A DNA stretch of 20,825 bases, taken from positions 1 through 20,825 of the forward strand of contig CACZFE010000011.1 of assembly GCA_902780365.1 (NCBI GenBank), given 5' to 3'. The notes below the pieces were generated by a model. That model was not told where the DNA came from, did no database searches, and was given only the letters and a program-made list of their open reading frames with translations. Position numbers and translations under genes: made by a program. The stretch comes from an uncultured Spirochaetales bacterium (GTDB lineage Bacteria > UBP6 > UBA1177). Of this stretch, positions 8,973 to 17,400 are shown piece by piece; the stretch's first letter is position 1; each line of letters begins with the position of its first letter.

Positions 8973-9046
8973 GGTAGAGACGTGACCTGACACGTCTCAT
9001 GAAATCACGGTTCATCGGTAGAGACGTCATAATATGGCGTCTCTAC
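8973..9046. repeat. Paired REP/MITE-like palindromes with GGTAGAGACGT core
   Basis: Copy 1: GAGACGTG at 8977-8984 pairs with CACGTCTC at 8991-8998 around a 6-base loop. Copy 2: GTAGAGACGTCAT at 9018-9030 pairs with ATGGCGTCTCTAC at 9034-9046 (13 pairs, one G-T, 3-base loop). Both start with GGTAGAGACGT (8973 and 9017), 44 bases apart. Neither is followed by a T run on either strand, so they are not typical terminators. GTAGAGACG-type palindromes are, from memory, dispersed REP-like repeats in several phyla, often tied to RAYT (Y1) transposases. No such transposase is in this window. Confidence 0.7.
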
Positions 9047-9051
9047 AAAAC

Positions 9052-9057
9052 AGGAGG
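9052..9057 (+). promoter_or_regulatory. Ribosome binding site AGGAGG fixing the phosphoesterase start
   Basis: A perfect AGGAGG lies 4 bases before the ATG at 9062 and 1 base before the ATG at 9059. It favours 9062 over the in-frame ATG at 8999, which sits at the edge of a palindrome and would add a non-hydrophobic leader. Confidence 0.7.
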
Positions 9058-9061
9058 AATG

Positions 9062-10189
9062 ATGACTTTGGTTCAGATGCTCACTTTCGCGGCGGTCGTA
9101 CTGATTGTCGCGATTCTGATGACGAAATATTTGATTTTTTCTTTGACGAGCGCGTTTCCCAGGCTGAAACAGTTCAAAAAACTGCTGAATTTATTGTATG
9201 TTTTCAATCTGGCAGGTTTCGCGCTTTTTAAAGAGCGGACTTTCCTCAACACAAAGGCGGCGGAGATTGTTTCGCTTGTGATTTATTTCTACTTCACTTT
9301 TCTTTTTGTCTTTGTCGCATACGGGATTTGCTGCGAAATTCTGGTGTTTGCGCGCCGTTTTTTCGGGAATTTTTATGCAAAAACGCTCTCGCCAGCCAAA
9401 AGAAAGCTCATTCTTGCGGTTCTTTTCCTTATTGCTTTCGGAAGTGTTGCCGCCGGATGGTTCATGGCTCAAAACGTTGTTGTAAAAAATATTGAAGTAA
9501 GGAATCCGAAAATCGCGGAATACACCCGTGTCGTCCAGATTTCCGACATTCATTTCAGCCGCGTCATCGATGAGCGTTTCGCTGAAAAAATCGTGCCGAT
9601 GATAAATGATCTGAAGCCCGATCTGGTTCTTTTTACCGGCGACTACATGGACAAAGGGATCGCTGATCCGGATAAAATCGCCAAAATTATGAACAAGATC
9701 GAGGCTCCGATGGGAAAATACGCGATAAGCGGAAACCACGAGTTCATCACAGGATACTTCGACTGCATTGATTTTATTGAGAAAAACGGTTTCGAGTTCA
9801 TGGACGGAAGGGTCGAAAACATCGGGCGCAACATTGTTCTCGGCGGCGTCATGGACAGAAGCGCTGAGGACACAAATGTCTATTACCACGAGGATTCCAA
9901 GGTCCTGAACCAGTTCCAAAGCGGAAACTTCAATATTTATCTCAAACACAGGCCGGAACTTGAGGATGGCGATTCGTCGCACTTCGACCTCATGCTTTCT
10001 GGGCATACCCACGGCGGGCAGATTTTCCCGTTCACGCTTTTTGTAAAAATTTTCAACAGATATCTGGCGGGACTTTATGAACTTGAAGGCGGAGCAAAAC
10101 TTTATGTCAGCCGGGGAACCGGTTCGTGGGGACCGCCGGTGAGATTCGGCGCAACTCCCGAAATAACATTGATCGAACTCAGACCGTGA
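9062..10189 (+). CDS. Membrane-anchored metallophosphoesterase (YkuE/YaeI-like)
   Basis: A calcineurin-like metallophosphoesterase of 375 residues if started at 9062. The N-terminal ~135 residues hold about four hydrophobic segments (near residues 5-30, 40-55, 68-97 and 115-135), followed by the catalytic domain. Metal ligands are visible in order: D162-x-H164 (SDIHF), G-D194 (FTGDYMD), G-N225-H226-E and GH315-T-H317-GG. The set is complete, so it should be an active dinuclear-metal hydrolase. Family relatives act on phosphoesters at the membrane, such as lipid headgroup substrates of UDP-diacylglucosamine-hydrolase-like enzymes, but the substrate here is unknown. The acyl-CoA dehydrogenase start follows after 8 bases, so the two are probably cotranscribed. 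The ATG at 8999 was not chosen because of the AGGAGG at 9052. Confidence 0.92.
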   Translation: MTLVQMLTFAAVVLIVAILMTKYLIFSLTSAFPRLKQFKKLLNLLYVFNLAGFALFKERTFLNTKAAEIVSLVIYFYFTFLFVFVAYGICCEILVFARRFFGNFYAKTLSPAKRKLILAVLFLIAFGSVAAGWFMAQNVVVKNIEVRNPKIAEYTRVVQISDIHFSRVIDERFAEKIVPMINDLKPDLVLFTGDYMDKGIADPDKIAKIMNKIEAPMGKYAISGNHEFITGYFDCIDFIEKNGFEFMDGRVENIGRNIVLGGVMDRSAEDTNVYYHEDSKVLNQFQSGNFNIYLKHRPELEDGDSSHFDLMLSGHTHGGQIFPFTLFVKIFNRYLAGLYELEGGAKLYVSRGTGSWGPPVRFGATPEITLIELRP

Positions 10190-10197
10190 GACAAGCC

Positions 10198-11733
10198 ATG
10201 GCAAATTTCTTCACTGACAGGATCAAGGATTCTATCGGGCTTTTTTCGGCCGGCACGGAAAAATATTCAGTTTTTCTTGACAATATCGGGAAGATCTGCG
10301 GCGAAAAGATCGCTCCGAACGCAACGAAAGTAGACATGGCCGGAGTAAAACTCGAAGGAAACAGCGTCGTTCTGCCGCCGGAAACTCTTGAAAACATCGA
10401 AAATCTTAAAAACTGCGGCTATATCGGGGCCGTACTGCCTGAAATTTACGGAGGAAAATCGCTGCCCAAACTTTTCGATGCCGCGGCGGTCGAGATGATT
10501 TCGCGCGCCGATGCCTCGCTTATGACGCTTGTTTCGCTCGCCGAAGCCGGCAACCTTATATATTTATATGGAACCGAAGAACAGAAGGAGCGTATCCTTC
10601 CCGGGATAGCATCAGGAAAACTTTCGTGCGCGATGGCACTTTCGGAAGCCGGGGCGGGCAGCGACCTTCAGGCAGTTTCAACGGTTGCGCGGGAAGAAAA
10701 CGGTGTCTGGTATCTTACCGGCACGAAGCATTTTGTGACCAACGGAGACGCCGGCATCATGCTTGTTCTTGCCGGAAGCGAAGAAGGTGTCTCGGGCGGA
10801 CGCGGACTTTCGCTTTTTATCCGCGAAAAAGGGACTGACGACAACTGCAGGATTCTGAATACTGCTGAAAAACACGGTATCTGCGGTTCTCCGACATGTA
10901 ACATCCGCTTTGAAAGGGCAAAGTGCGAACTTTTGGGAAAACGGCGCTTCGGTTTGGTGAAGTATGTGCAGGAACTTCTGCTTTCGGCAAGACTCTCTGT
11001 CGCGGCGCAGGCGCTCGGGATCACTGAAGCGGCTCTGTCCGAGGCTGAAAAATATGCTGAACACAGAGTCCAGTTCGGAAAAAGCATCTCGGAAATTCCT
11101 CAAGTCGCGCGGATGCTCGAAGAAATGCGGGAAAGTACCGCAGCCGTCAGACTTGCGGTCTGTTTTGCAGCTGCGAAGTTCGATGCAATGCAAAGCGCAG
11201 AGAATGCATCGGAACAGCGTGAGATCCGCTCCGCTGTCGAGTTTTTAGTGCCGCTCGTCAAATTATTTGCAGCTGAAACCTCGGAGAGAGTCACCCGTGA
11301 CGCTCTCCAGATCCACGGCGGAACCGGTTATCTGCGCGGAGTTCCGGTCGAAAGGCTTGTGAGGGACGCATGTATAACCTCTATATATGAAGGAACGAGC
11401 CAGATCCAGATCTCATCCGTTGTCAGAAAGACAGCTGACGGCACGCTTGAGCGTCTTATCGGAACTCTTTCCGGCCGAGCCGCAGATCCTGAAACTGCGG
11501 AAAAGATCATGCAGCGCGTAAAACGCCTCACTTCTTATGCTTCGCTCCTGACCGGAAACGGAAAAAGCGCGTTCTGCGAAAAAGAACTTGCTTCTGCCGC
11601 TGTGTCGATTTTTGCTGCTGCACTTTCTGCAGCATACAGACCTGAATATTTTTTCCACGGAAATTTTTTGACCCGTCTTCTGAATAAGACCGATTTTTTT
11701 CTCTCGGTTGCCGGAGCCTCGGACGCCATTTGA
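10198..11733 (+). CDS. Acyl-CoA dehydrogenase
   Basis: FAD-dependent acyl-CoA dehydrogenase of 511 residues, which would form the alpha-beta double bond of acyl-CoA thioesters in fatty-acid or branched-chain acid oxidation. Visible signatures: the mid-domain FAD/substrate motif AMALSEAGAGSD (residues 145-156); WYLTGTKHFVTNG; the helical C-terminal domain with QIHGGTGYLR; and the catalytic Glu in IYEGTSQIQ (E398), as in medium-chain dehydrogenases. A tail of about 100 residues after the catalytic motif makes it longer than the ~380-residue short and medium-chain enzymes. The ATG at 10198 was chosen because it aligns with the usual N-terminus and starts 8 bases after the phosphoesterase stop. 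No strong ribosome site is seen, so translational coupling is likely. Chain-length specificity and electron acceptor cannot be told. Confidence 0.93.
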   Translation: MANFFTDRIKDSIGLFSAGTEKYSVFLDNIGKICGEKIAPNATKVDMAGVKLEGNSVVLPPETLENIENLKNCGYIGAVLPEIYGGKSLPKLFDAAAVEMISRADASLMTLVSLAEAGNLIYLYGTEEQKERILPGIASGKLSCAMALSEAGAGSDLQAVSTVAREENGVWYLTGTKHFVTNGDAGIMLVLAGSEEGVSGGRGLSLFIREKGTDDNCRILNTAEKHGICGSPTCNIRFERAKCELLGKRRFGLVKYVQELLLSARLSVAAQALGITEAALSEAEKYAEHRVQFGKSISEIPQVARMLEEMRESTAAVRLAVCFAAAKFDAMQSAENASEQREIRSAVEFLVPLVKLFAAETSERVTRDALQIHGGTGYLRGVPVERLVRDACITSIYEGTSQIQISSVVRKTADGTLERLIGTLSGRAADPETAEKIMQRVKRLTSYASLLTGNGKSAFCEKELASAAVSIFAAALSAAYRPEYFFHGNFLTRLLNKTDFFLSVAGASDAI

Positions 11734-11755
11734 ACACAAAAAGCTCCACAAAAAA

Positions 11756-11841
11756 TTGACATTAAGAATAAAGTTGTAAAAAAGTCTAATATTATCAATA
11801 AGATAAAAAGTTGTTTCAAGGTCTAAAAATTCTTGACATTA
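11756..11841 (+). repeat. Nested direct repeats upstream of the envelope operon
   Basis: Within the 175-base gap (11734-11908) the box AAAGTTGT-N6-GTCTAA occurs twice, at 11770-11789 and 11807-11826, 37 bases apart (about 3.5 helical turns). The pair is flanked by two copies of TTGACATTA at 11756-11764 and 11833-11841. The second TTGACA is the candidate -35, so the boxes sit immediately upstream of it, as expected for activator sites. The role is inferred; the match itself is exact. Confidence 0.5.
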
Positions 11842-11860
11842 TTTTCAAATCCGCTAATTT
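11833..11860 (+). promoter_or_regulatory. Candidate sigma-70-type promoter of the envelope operon
   Basis: A perfect -35 TTGACA (11833-11838) is followed after 16 bases by TAATTT (11855-11860), a weak -10. The predicted leader to the ATG at 11909 is about 40 bases and contains AAGGAG at 11901-11906, only 2 bases from the start. The strong -35 with a poor -10 fits an activated promoter, but no transcription start is known. Confidence 0.45.
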
Positions 11861-11908
11861 GCTTTCCGACTTTTTGGTGGTTTAACAATTCTATTTAGGT
11901 AAGGAGTC

Positions 11909-12775
11909 ATGAAACACAGTAAATTAGTCGCTTTAACACTTGCTTTTTTTGCATTTGTTTCTTTTCAGGTTTTTGCAGATGACCTTTTCGATTTAGACGG
12001 CGGAGCTGCAGGTCCGGAAGATCCGACCGCTGCTGAGGCCGCTCCTGCTGAGGAAGGTGAAGCAGCAGCTGCTGAAGCTCCTCAGAATGCAGACGCACCG
12101 AAGACCGCTCAGCTTGATGCCGGTGCTGCTGCCGCTGACTCGGAGGCCGAGAAGGAACTCAGAGACCTTAATGTTGAAAAGAAGAAACAGATTAAAGTCG
12201 TTCAGAAGAAGGACTTCACGAAGGACAAACGCTTTGAGCTCGGAATCGATATCGGTTTCGCATGCGGCGACTGGGAAGATCTTCTTGCAGTCGGTATCAG
12301 AGCTGCTTATCACTTCAATGAATACATCGCTCTGCAGGCTCGTTTCCTCTACGGCGCTGTTTCATGGGAAAACGAAACCCTTAAGCAGGCTAAGGAAGCT
12401 GATGCTTACGTTGCAAAGAGCAACCTTATGCTCACCGCAGGCGCAAGTGCAGTTTTCACTCCTTTCTACGGAAAACTCAGCGTTTTCGGAGACTTCATTC
12501 CGAAGTATGACCTTAACGCTTCTGTCGGTGTTTACTACTACAGAACAGTTGCTGAAGGCGAAGGCGTAAAGAAAATGAACAACAACAATGTAGCGTTTCA
12601 GGTTGGTTTCGCTCCGAGAATTTTCTTGGGTAAAAACGCAAGTCTCAGCTTGAATTTTGACTGGTTCATCATGAAGGATAAACGCCCGAAACAGGAAGGC
12701 GGAAGCTCGGCTTATATCAAGTCAGACTTTTTGTTCACGATCAATGCAAGCATGTTCCTTCCCTTTGCTAAGTAG
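11909..12775 (+). CDS. Outer-membrane beta-barrel protein (myxobacterial type, GltA/GltB-like)
   Basis: A 288-residue exported protein. The signal peptide spans residues 1-23 (cleavage after VFA). It is followed by an Ala/Glu/Pro-rich spacer at about 31-85, a charged segment (VEKKKQIKVVQKK), and then alternating hydrophobic/polar beta strands starting at FELGIDIGF and ending at a C-terminal FLFTINASMFLPFAK, typical of small outer-membrane barrels. It fits the 'outer membrane beta-barrel domain' family common in Myxococcota, whose members next to gliding genes include GltA and GltB. It is the first gene of a run of six close-packed envelope genes, with 12 bases to the next. It probably forms the outer-membrane part of the complex encoded downstream. 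Family assignment is from architecture and context, not an alignment. Confidence 0.75.
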   Translation: MKHSKLVALTLAFFAFVSFQVFADDLFDLDGGAAGPEDPTAAEAAPAEEGEAAAAEAPQNADAPKTAQLDAGAAAADSEAEKELRDLNVEKKKQIKVVQKKDFTKDKRFELGIDIGFACGDWEDLLAVGIRAAYHFNEYIALQARFLYGAVSWENETLKQAKEADAYVAKSNLMLTAGASAVFTPFYGKLSVFGDFIPKYDLNASVGVYYYRTVAEGEGVKKMNNNNVAFQVGFAPRIFLGKNASLSLNFDWFIMKDKRPKQEGGSSAYIKSDFLFTINASMFLPFAK

Positions 12776-12787
12776 TGGGGTGGTACT

Positions 12788-14413
12788 ATGAAAAAAATAC
12801 TGACTCTTGTTCTTATCGCCTTCGCGGTGATGCTGGCAACGTCCTGTGCGACGCAGCTCACTGTCCGCGAAAAGGAAATGAAAAAATACGAGAAGATTGA
12901 TGCATCTCTCGTCGAAGGTATGCCTGAAGCGATTACAAAGGTCGTAAATGCATACAACAGCGAAGACTACTTCACTTCCGCTGTCGGTTTCTATGCCATC
13001 ATGAAGAACAACGAATGGGACAGACTGCATGATACCGCAAGATATTACTATGCAGAGTCTCTTTTCAGAATGGGGCTTTATCAAGCTTCTGAATATCAGC
13101 TTGCTGAAATCCTTTTCGAAGGTTCGGAATCGCACTACTTCGTATCGAGCCTTCTGAAACTTCTTGCCGTTACCTACAAAACGGAAGATGAAAAGGTTCT
13201 TTTCGCAGTCCTTTCGAACGTTGACTACGAAGCTCTCCCGAAGAAGTTCGCCAACGAGTTGACTTACTACCTCGGCAAAATCAACTTCTACAACGGCCAG
13301 GACGAGCAGGCTCTTAAAATGTTCTCGCAGGTCAAGGACTACAGCTCATTCTACCCGAAAGCGAAATATTTCCTCGGTGTAATTCAGGTTCGTCAGCAGA
13401 TGTTCGCTGATGCAATGAAGAGCTTCACCGAGATCAAAGAGATGCCGGATGACAAATATATCGGCACAGACATCAAAAAGCTGAAAGGTATGGCTGAACT
13501 TGCACTCGGTGAACTTTACTACGCAGCTGCATGGCAGTCGCAGAACAAGCTCGCGATGTTCAACGTAGCGCTCAACTACTTCTCGAACGTCGGAAGAGAC
13601 AACGCTCAGTGGTTCGAATCACTCTTCGCAAGAACATGGGCTTCACTCATGATCGGAAGATTCGATTCGACACTCGGTACGGTCGTAACGCTCCGTTCAC
13701 CTTTCTTCACCGACATTTATTTCCCGGAAGTAAATATTGTTGAGGCGGTTACTTACTACAACCTCTGTCAGTATGACGAAGTAAACAACGTTATCGACTA
13801 CTTCTTCAGTGTCTATCCGGATTACCAGAAGAAAATGGCTTCATGGCTTGAAAACGTCTCCACGAAGACTGGTCTCGACATTTATAAGGAGCTCCTTGTA
13901 ATGTACAAGAAGGCTCAGGCAGGTGAAGGCACAGAACTTCCTGAAGCTGTCCTTAGAAATATTCTTACCGAATCGCTGTTCGTAAGAAAATACAACCACA
14001 TCAAAGAGATCGAAAGAGAACTTACCATCATCGAAAAGTCTCCTGATTCTTTCAAAAACAGCGTGATTGCTCAGGACGTTTCTAAGAAAATGATGTATCA
14101 GCTGACTACTCTCAGAAACGAGTCCGGTGTCTGGTTGGTTCAGAGAGTCCAGAATCTCAACAATGAACTCGGTCAGCTCATCGCAGATATGAGAGCAATA
14201 CGCTTCGAGATGACAGATAGTATGAAATCTTCTCTCGAAAAAGAAGAGCTTTACGGCAAAGAGGTAAAGGAAGAAGAAGAGTCCGTCCAGAAAAAATCTG
14301 AGATGAATCCTTCTGTTCCGCAGAATTCCTATTATTACCCGTTCGACGGCGAATATTGGGAAGATGAGCTCGGCTACTACTTCTTCAATGTCGACAATTT
14401 GTGCAAAGAGTAA
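12788..14413 (+). CDS. TPR lipoprotein with aromatic C-terminal motif (GltC-like position)
   Basis: A 541-residue predicted lipoprotein. A short hydrophobic leader ends at the lipobox LATSC, with lipidated Cys20 and Ala at +2. That lacks an Asp retention signal, so outer-membrane sorting is plausible. The body is helical with TPR-like pairs, for example near residues 50-130 and 145-215. A basic/acidic stretch (KEELYGKEVKEEEESVQKK) precedes a C-terminal tail rich in Tyr, Phe and Trp (residues 515-541, motifs PFDGEYWEDELGYYFF). In M. xanthus a TPR protein, GltC, is encoded beside the GltA/B barrels, and this gene has the same position; equivalence is inference. The ribosome site is weak (GGGGTGG at 12777-12783), so coupling to the upstream gene is possible. 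Confidence 0.75.
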   Translation: MKKILTLVLIAFAVMLATSCATQLTVREKEMKKYEKIDASLVEGMPEAITKVVNAYNSEDYFTSAVGFYAIMKNNEWDRLHDTARYYYAESLFRMGLYQASEYQLAEILFEGSESHYFVSSLLKLLAVTYKTEDEKVLFAVLSNVDYEALPKKFANELTYYLGKINFYNGQDEQALKMFSQVKDYSSFYPKAKYFLGVIQVRQQMFADAMKSFTEIKEMPDDKYIGTDIKKLKGMAELALGELYYAAAWQSQNKLAMFNVALNYFSNVGRDNAQWFESLFARTWASLMIGRFDSTLGTVVTLRSPFFTDIYFPEVNIVEAVTYYNLCQYDEVNNVIDYFFSVYPDYQKKMASWLENVSTKTGLDIYKELLVMYKKAQAGEGTELPEAVLRNILTESLFVRKYNHIKEIERELTIIEKSPDSFKNSVIAQDVSKKMMYQLTTLRNESGVWLVQRVQNLNNELGQLIADMRAIRFEMTDSMKSSLEKEELYGKEVKEEEESVQKKSEMNPSVPQNSYYYPFDGEYWEDELGYYFFNVDNLCKE

Positions 14414-14446
14414 TTTGGTTTGGTCAATTAGTAGAGGTTTCTGAAG

Positions 14447-17400
14447 ATGTTAAATAACAAAACATTGAGAGTTTTTTTAGCAGTTTTGTTAGTTCTTTCC
14501 TTTACGATGACGCTTTCCGCTCAGAGAAAGAAAAGAGATGACGAAACGACGACTTCCAACGGTCCAGCAAAGGCCCGCATCGAAACCAACGATGTCAAGA
14601 CCGACAGCAGATCAATGGAAAAAAGAGACGAGGCTATAAAACAGCTTAACGAACTTATAAAGGATTACCCGGAAGGTCCGAGAAAAGCGGAAGTCTACAG
14701 AAGACTTGCTGAGCTTTACTGGGAAAAAGCAAGAGGCATTAAGGCCGTCATCATGGACGAGTACAATAAAAAAATTGATAAGTACTACGAAATGAACGAC
14801 CCGAATGCTCCGATGCCCGAGCTTAACCTTGAAGCTTCGCTTGACTGGAACAAAAAAGCTATCGAAGTCTGCGATTACATTATCAAGAAGTATCCGACGT
14901 TCCAGAACCTGGACGAGGTTTACTTCTTCATGGCTTCCAACTTGATGGAAACGGGTCAGAGCCTTGCAGCTGTCCGTTATTACACACTTGTTGTCGAGAA
15001 ATTCCAGAATTCCAAGTTCGCTTCCGATGCTTACTTCGAAATGGGTGAATATTTCTTCAACAACAACAACGTTTTCAAGGCTATCCCGAACTACAAAGCA
15101 ATCATCGACAAGTATCCGGACAATAAATTCTACGGATTCGCTCTTTATAAGTATGCTTGGTGTATGTATAACGTCGGAGAGTACGAACAGTCGGTAAAAC
15201 TTTTCCAGCAGGTTGTTGAGGTCGCTGACAAAATCAATGACCAGTCTCTGAAAGAAGATGCTCTTAACGACATGGTTGCTCCGTATGCAGAAGCAGGTTC
15301 TGTTGACGAAGCTGAAAAATACTTCAAAACAATCGTTAAGGAGCAGAAATACTTCATTGCCGTTCTTAAAAGACTTGCTCAGATTTACTTCGATCAGGAT
15401 AGATCTGAAGAAGCTATAAAAATCTACAGAAAGTTGCAGCAGGAAGCTCCGGAAAGACCGGAAGGTCCGACTTGGCAGAAACAGATCGTTGAGTGCTACA
15501 AAAAACTCAACAACAAAGATGCTGTAAGAAAGGAAATTATCGTCCTTGTTGCAAACTACGCTGATGCAAACTCCCGCTGGGTAAAAGCTAACGAGAAAGA
15601 CGAGGCAACTTTGGAAAGCGCTCAGCAGACTGCTGAAGCAGCACTCAGAATCCTCACTGTTGACTACCACAACGAAGCAAGAAAGACGAAATCTCCGGAA
15701 ACTTGGAAGATCGTCGGCGAACTTTACCCGACATACCTTAAATATTTCCCGAAATCGGAAGCTTCGTATGATATGCGTTTCAATTACGCTGAGTATCTTT
15801 ACGACCACAAAAAATACACTGAAGCCGGTGACGAATATCAAAAAGTTGCTGACATGAATCCGAAAGGTCATCACTTCGAGGATGCTTCTTTCGGTGCTGT
15901 CAGCTGCTTCGGCGCTCTTCTTGAGGAAGAACAGGAAAAGGCTAAAAAAGAAGCTCAGAACAGGATCGCGAAGGCAAAACAGGAAAAATCCGGTGAAATC
16001 AGCGCTGACCTTGTAAAGGCTGCTGACGATAAGGATGCTGACAAGAAAGACAAGGTCGCAGATGAAAATAAGGAGAAACCGATTCCTGAACTTCATCAGA
16101 AATTCATCACCGCGTGTGATACCTACATTAAAAATATCCCGAGATCGAAATATCTTGTTGATATTATCTACAAACAGGCTATTACTTACTACGTTTTCAA
16201 CCATTTCGACAAAGCGGTTCCCGTTTTCGAGATGATTGTCCAGAAGTATCCGAGACACGAACTTGCCGAGTTCTCGGCTGACCTCATCATGGACTCTCTC
16301 AACATGGCGAGAGACTGGGAGGCGATTAATAATAAGTCTAGAGAATTCTTGAAGAATTCAGCTCTTCTTTCTGGAAGGAACAGACTCAAAACTGACCTTG
16401 AGAAGTTCAAGGAAATGGCTACTTTCTACTCTGCTGATATTCCTCACAAAAACGGAAAGAGCCTTGAATCGGCTGACAGATACATGGCTTTCGTAAACGA
16501 ATTCCAGAAATCTAAATTCAACGATGTCGCTATGTACAACGCAATCGTTTACTACCAGAAAGGTGGTGACCTTTACAAGTCGATCCGTGTTCAGGAGCAG
16601 TTCCTCAGAGAGTCCGACGATGTTTACAAAAAATCTCCGCATAGAGACAAAATCATGTTCGGACTTGCAAAGAACTACGAAGCAATTGCTTACTATGATA
16701 AAGCTGCTCAGCTCTATATTGATTTCGTCGAGAAGTCTCCGCAGAGCAAAGACGCAGGCGACGCGGTTTATAACGCAGCGGTTCTTTATGAGAGCCTTGG
16801 TGAAACCGAAAAAGCTATCGATAACTACAGACTTTTTGTTGACAAGTATGCGAAAGACGACAAGGAAAAAGCTCAGATCGCTCTTCAGTACGGTTACATC
16901 TGGATGAGAAAGGGCAAAACTTTCTACGACAGAGCGGAAAAAGGTTTTGATAAGTTTGTTGCTGATCATACCGACATAAAAGGTCTTAAAGATTACTATT
17001 ATATTGATGATGCCGGCAAGAAAAAACCTGTCGACGCAGTCAATAAAGTCAGTGTTGAAAAAGGCGAACCCAATACATTGCTTGCTCTTTATGGTGCAAA
17101 AATGAAGATGTACAAAGAGCAGAACAACACGAAAGAATACTACAAGAGTGTTGACAAGATTCTCCAGATTTCGAGAGGCGCAGAATTTAAGGAAAAGGCT
17201 GAACTTGACGAGATTTCAAGAGATATCGTTGCAGAAGCACTTCTTGAAGAACTCCTTCCGGAATACAATGAATATATGTCGATCAAGTTCGACAATATCC
17301 CGTTCGCTAAGAAACACAAAGGATATGAACTCCTTCAGCTCGGTTTCGACGTTGAGGACGGCAAAATCATCCATCACGGCGATGCAAATCCTGATGAGCT

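Noticed and set aside
8999..9061. Phosphoesterase start at ATG 8999
   Set aside because: It lies at the edge of a palindrome with no ribosome site. AGGAGG at 9052 points to 9062.
10126..10197. Extended acyl-CoA dehydrogenase start at 10126 overlapping the phosphoesterase
   Set aside because: The extra residues overlap conserved phosphoesterase sequence, and the family N-terminus fits ATG 10198.
9191..10204. 337-codon minus-strand open frame opposite the metallophosphoesterase
   Set aside because: The plus strand has a complete set of catalytic motifs, and the minus frame has no recognisable domain.
11756..11784. First TTGACA (11756) as a second promoter
   Set aside because: The 15-18 base spacing region contains only A-rich sequence without a credible -10.
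14612..16258. 548-codon open frame on the minus strand opposite the large TPR gene
   Set aside because: It is Phe/Ser/Val-rich, as expected from the complement of Lys/Glu/Asp codons, and overlaps a clear TPR protein with signal peptide and ribosome site.
16343..16359. Perfect 8-1-8 palindrome GAATTCTTGAAGAATTC
   Set aside because: It lies inside TPR coding sequence (REFLKNS), far from any promoter, and is most likely chance in AT-rich codons.
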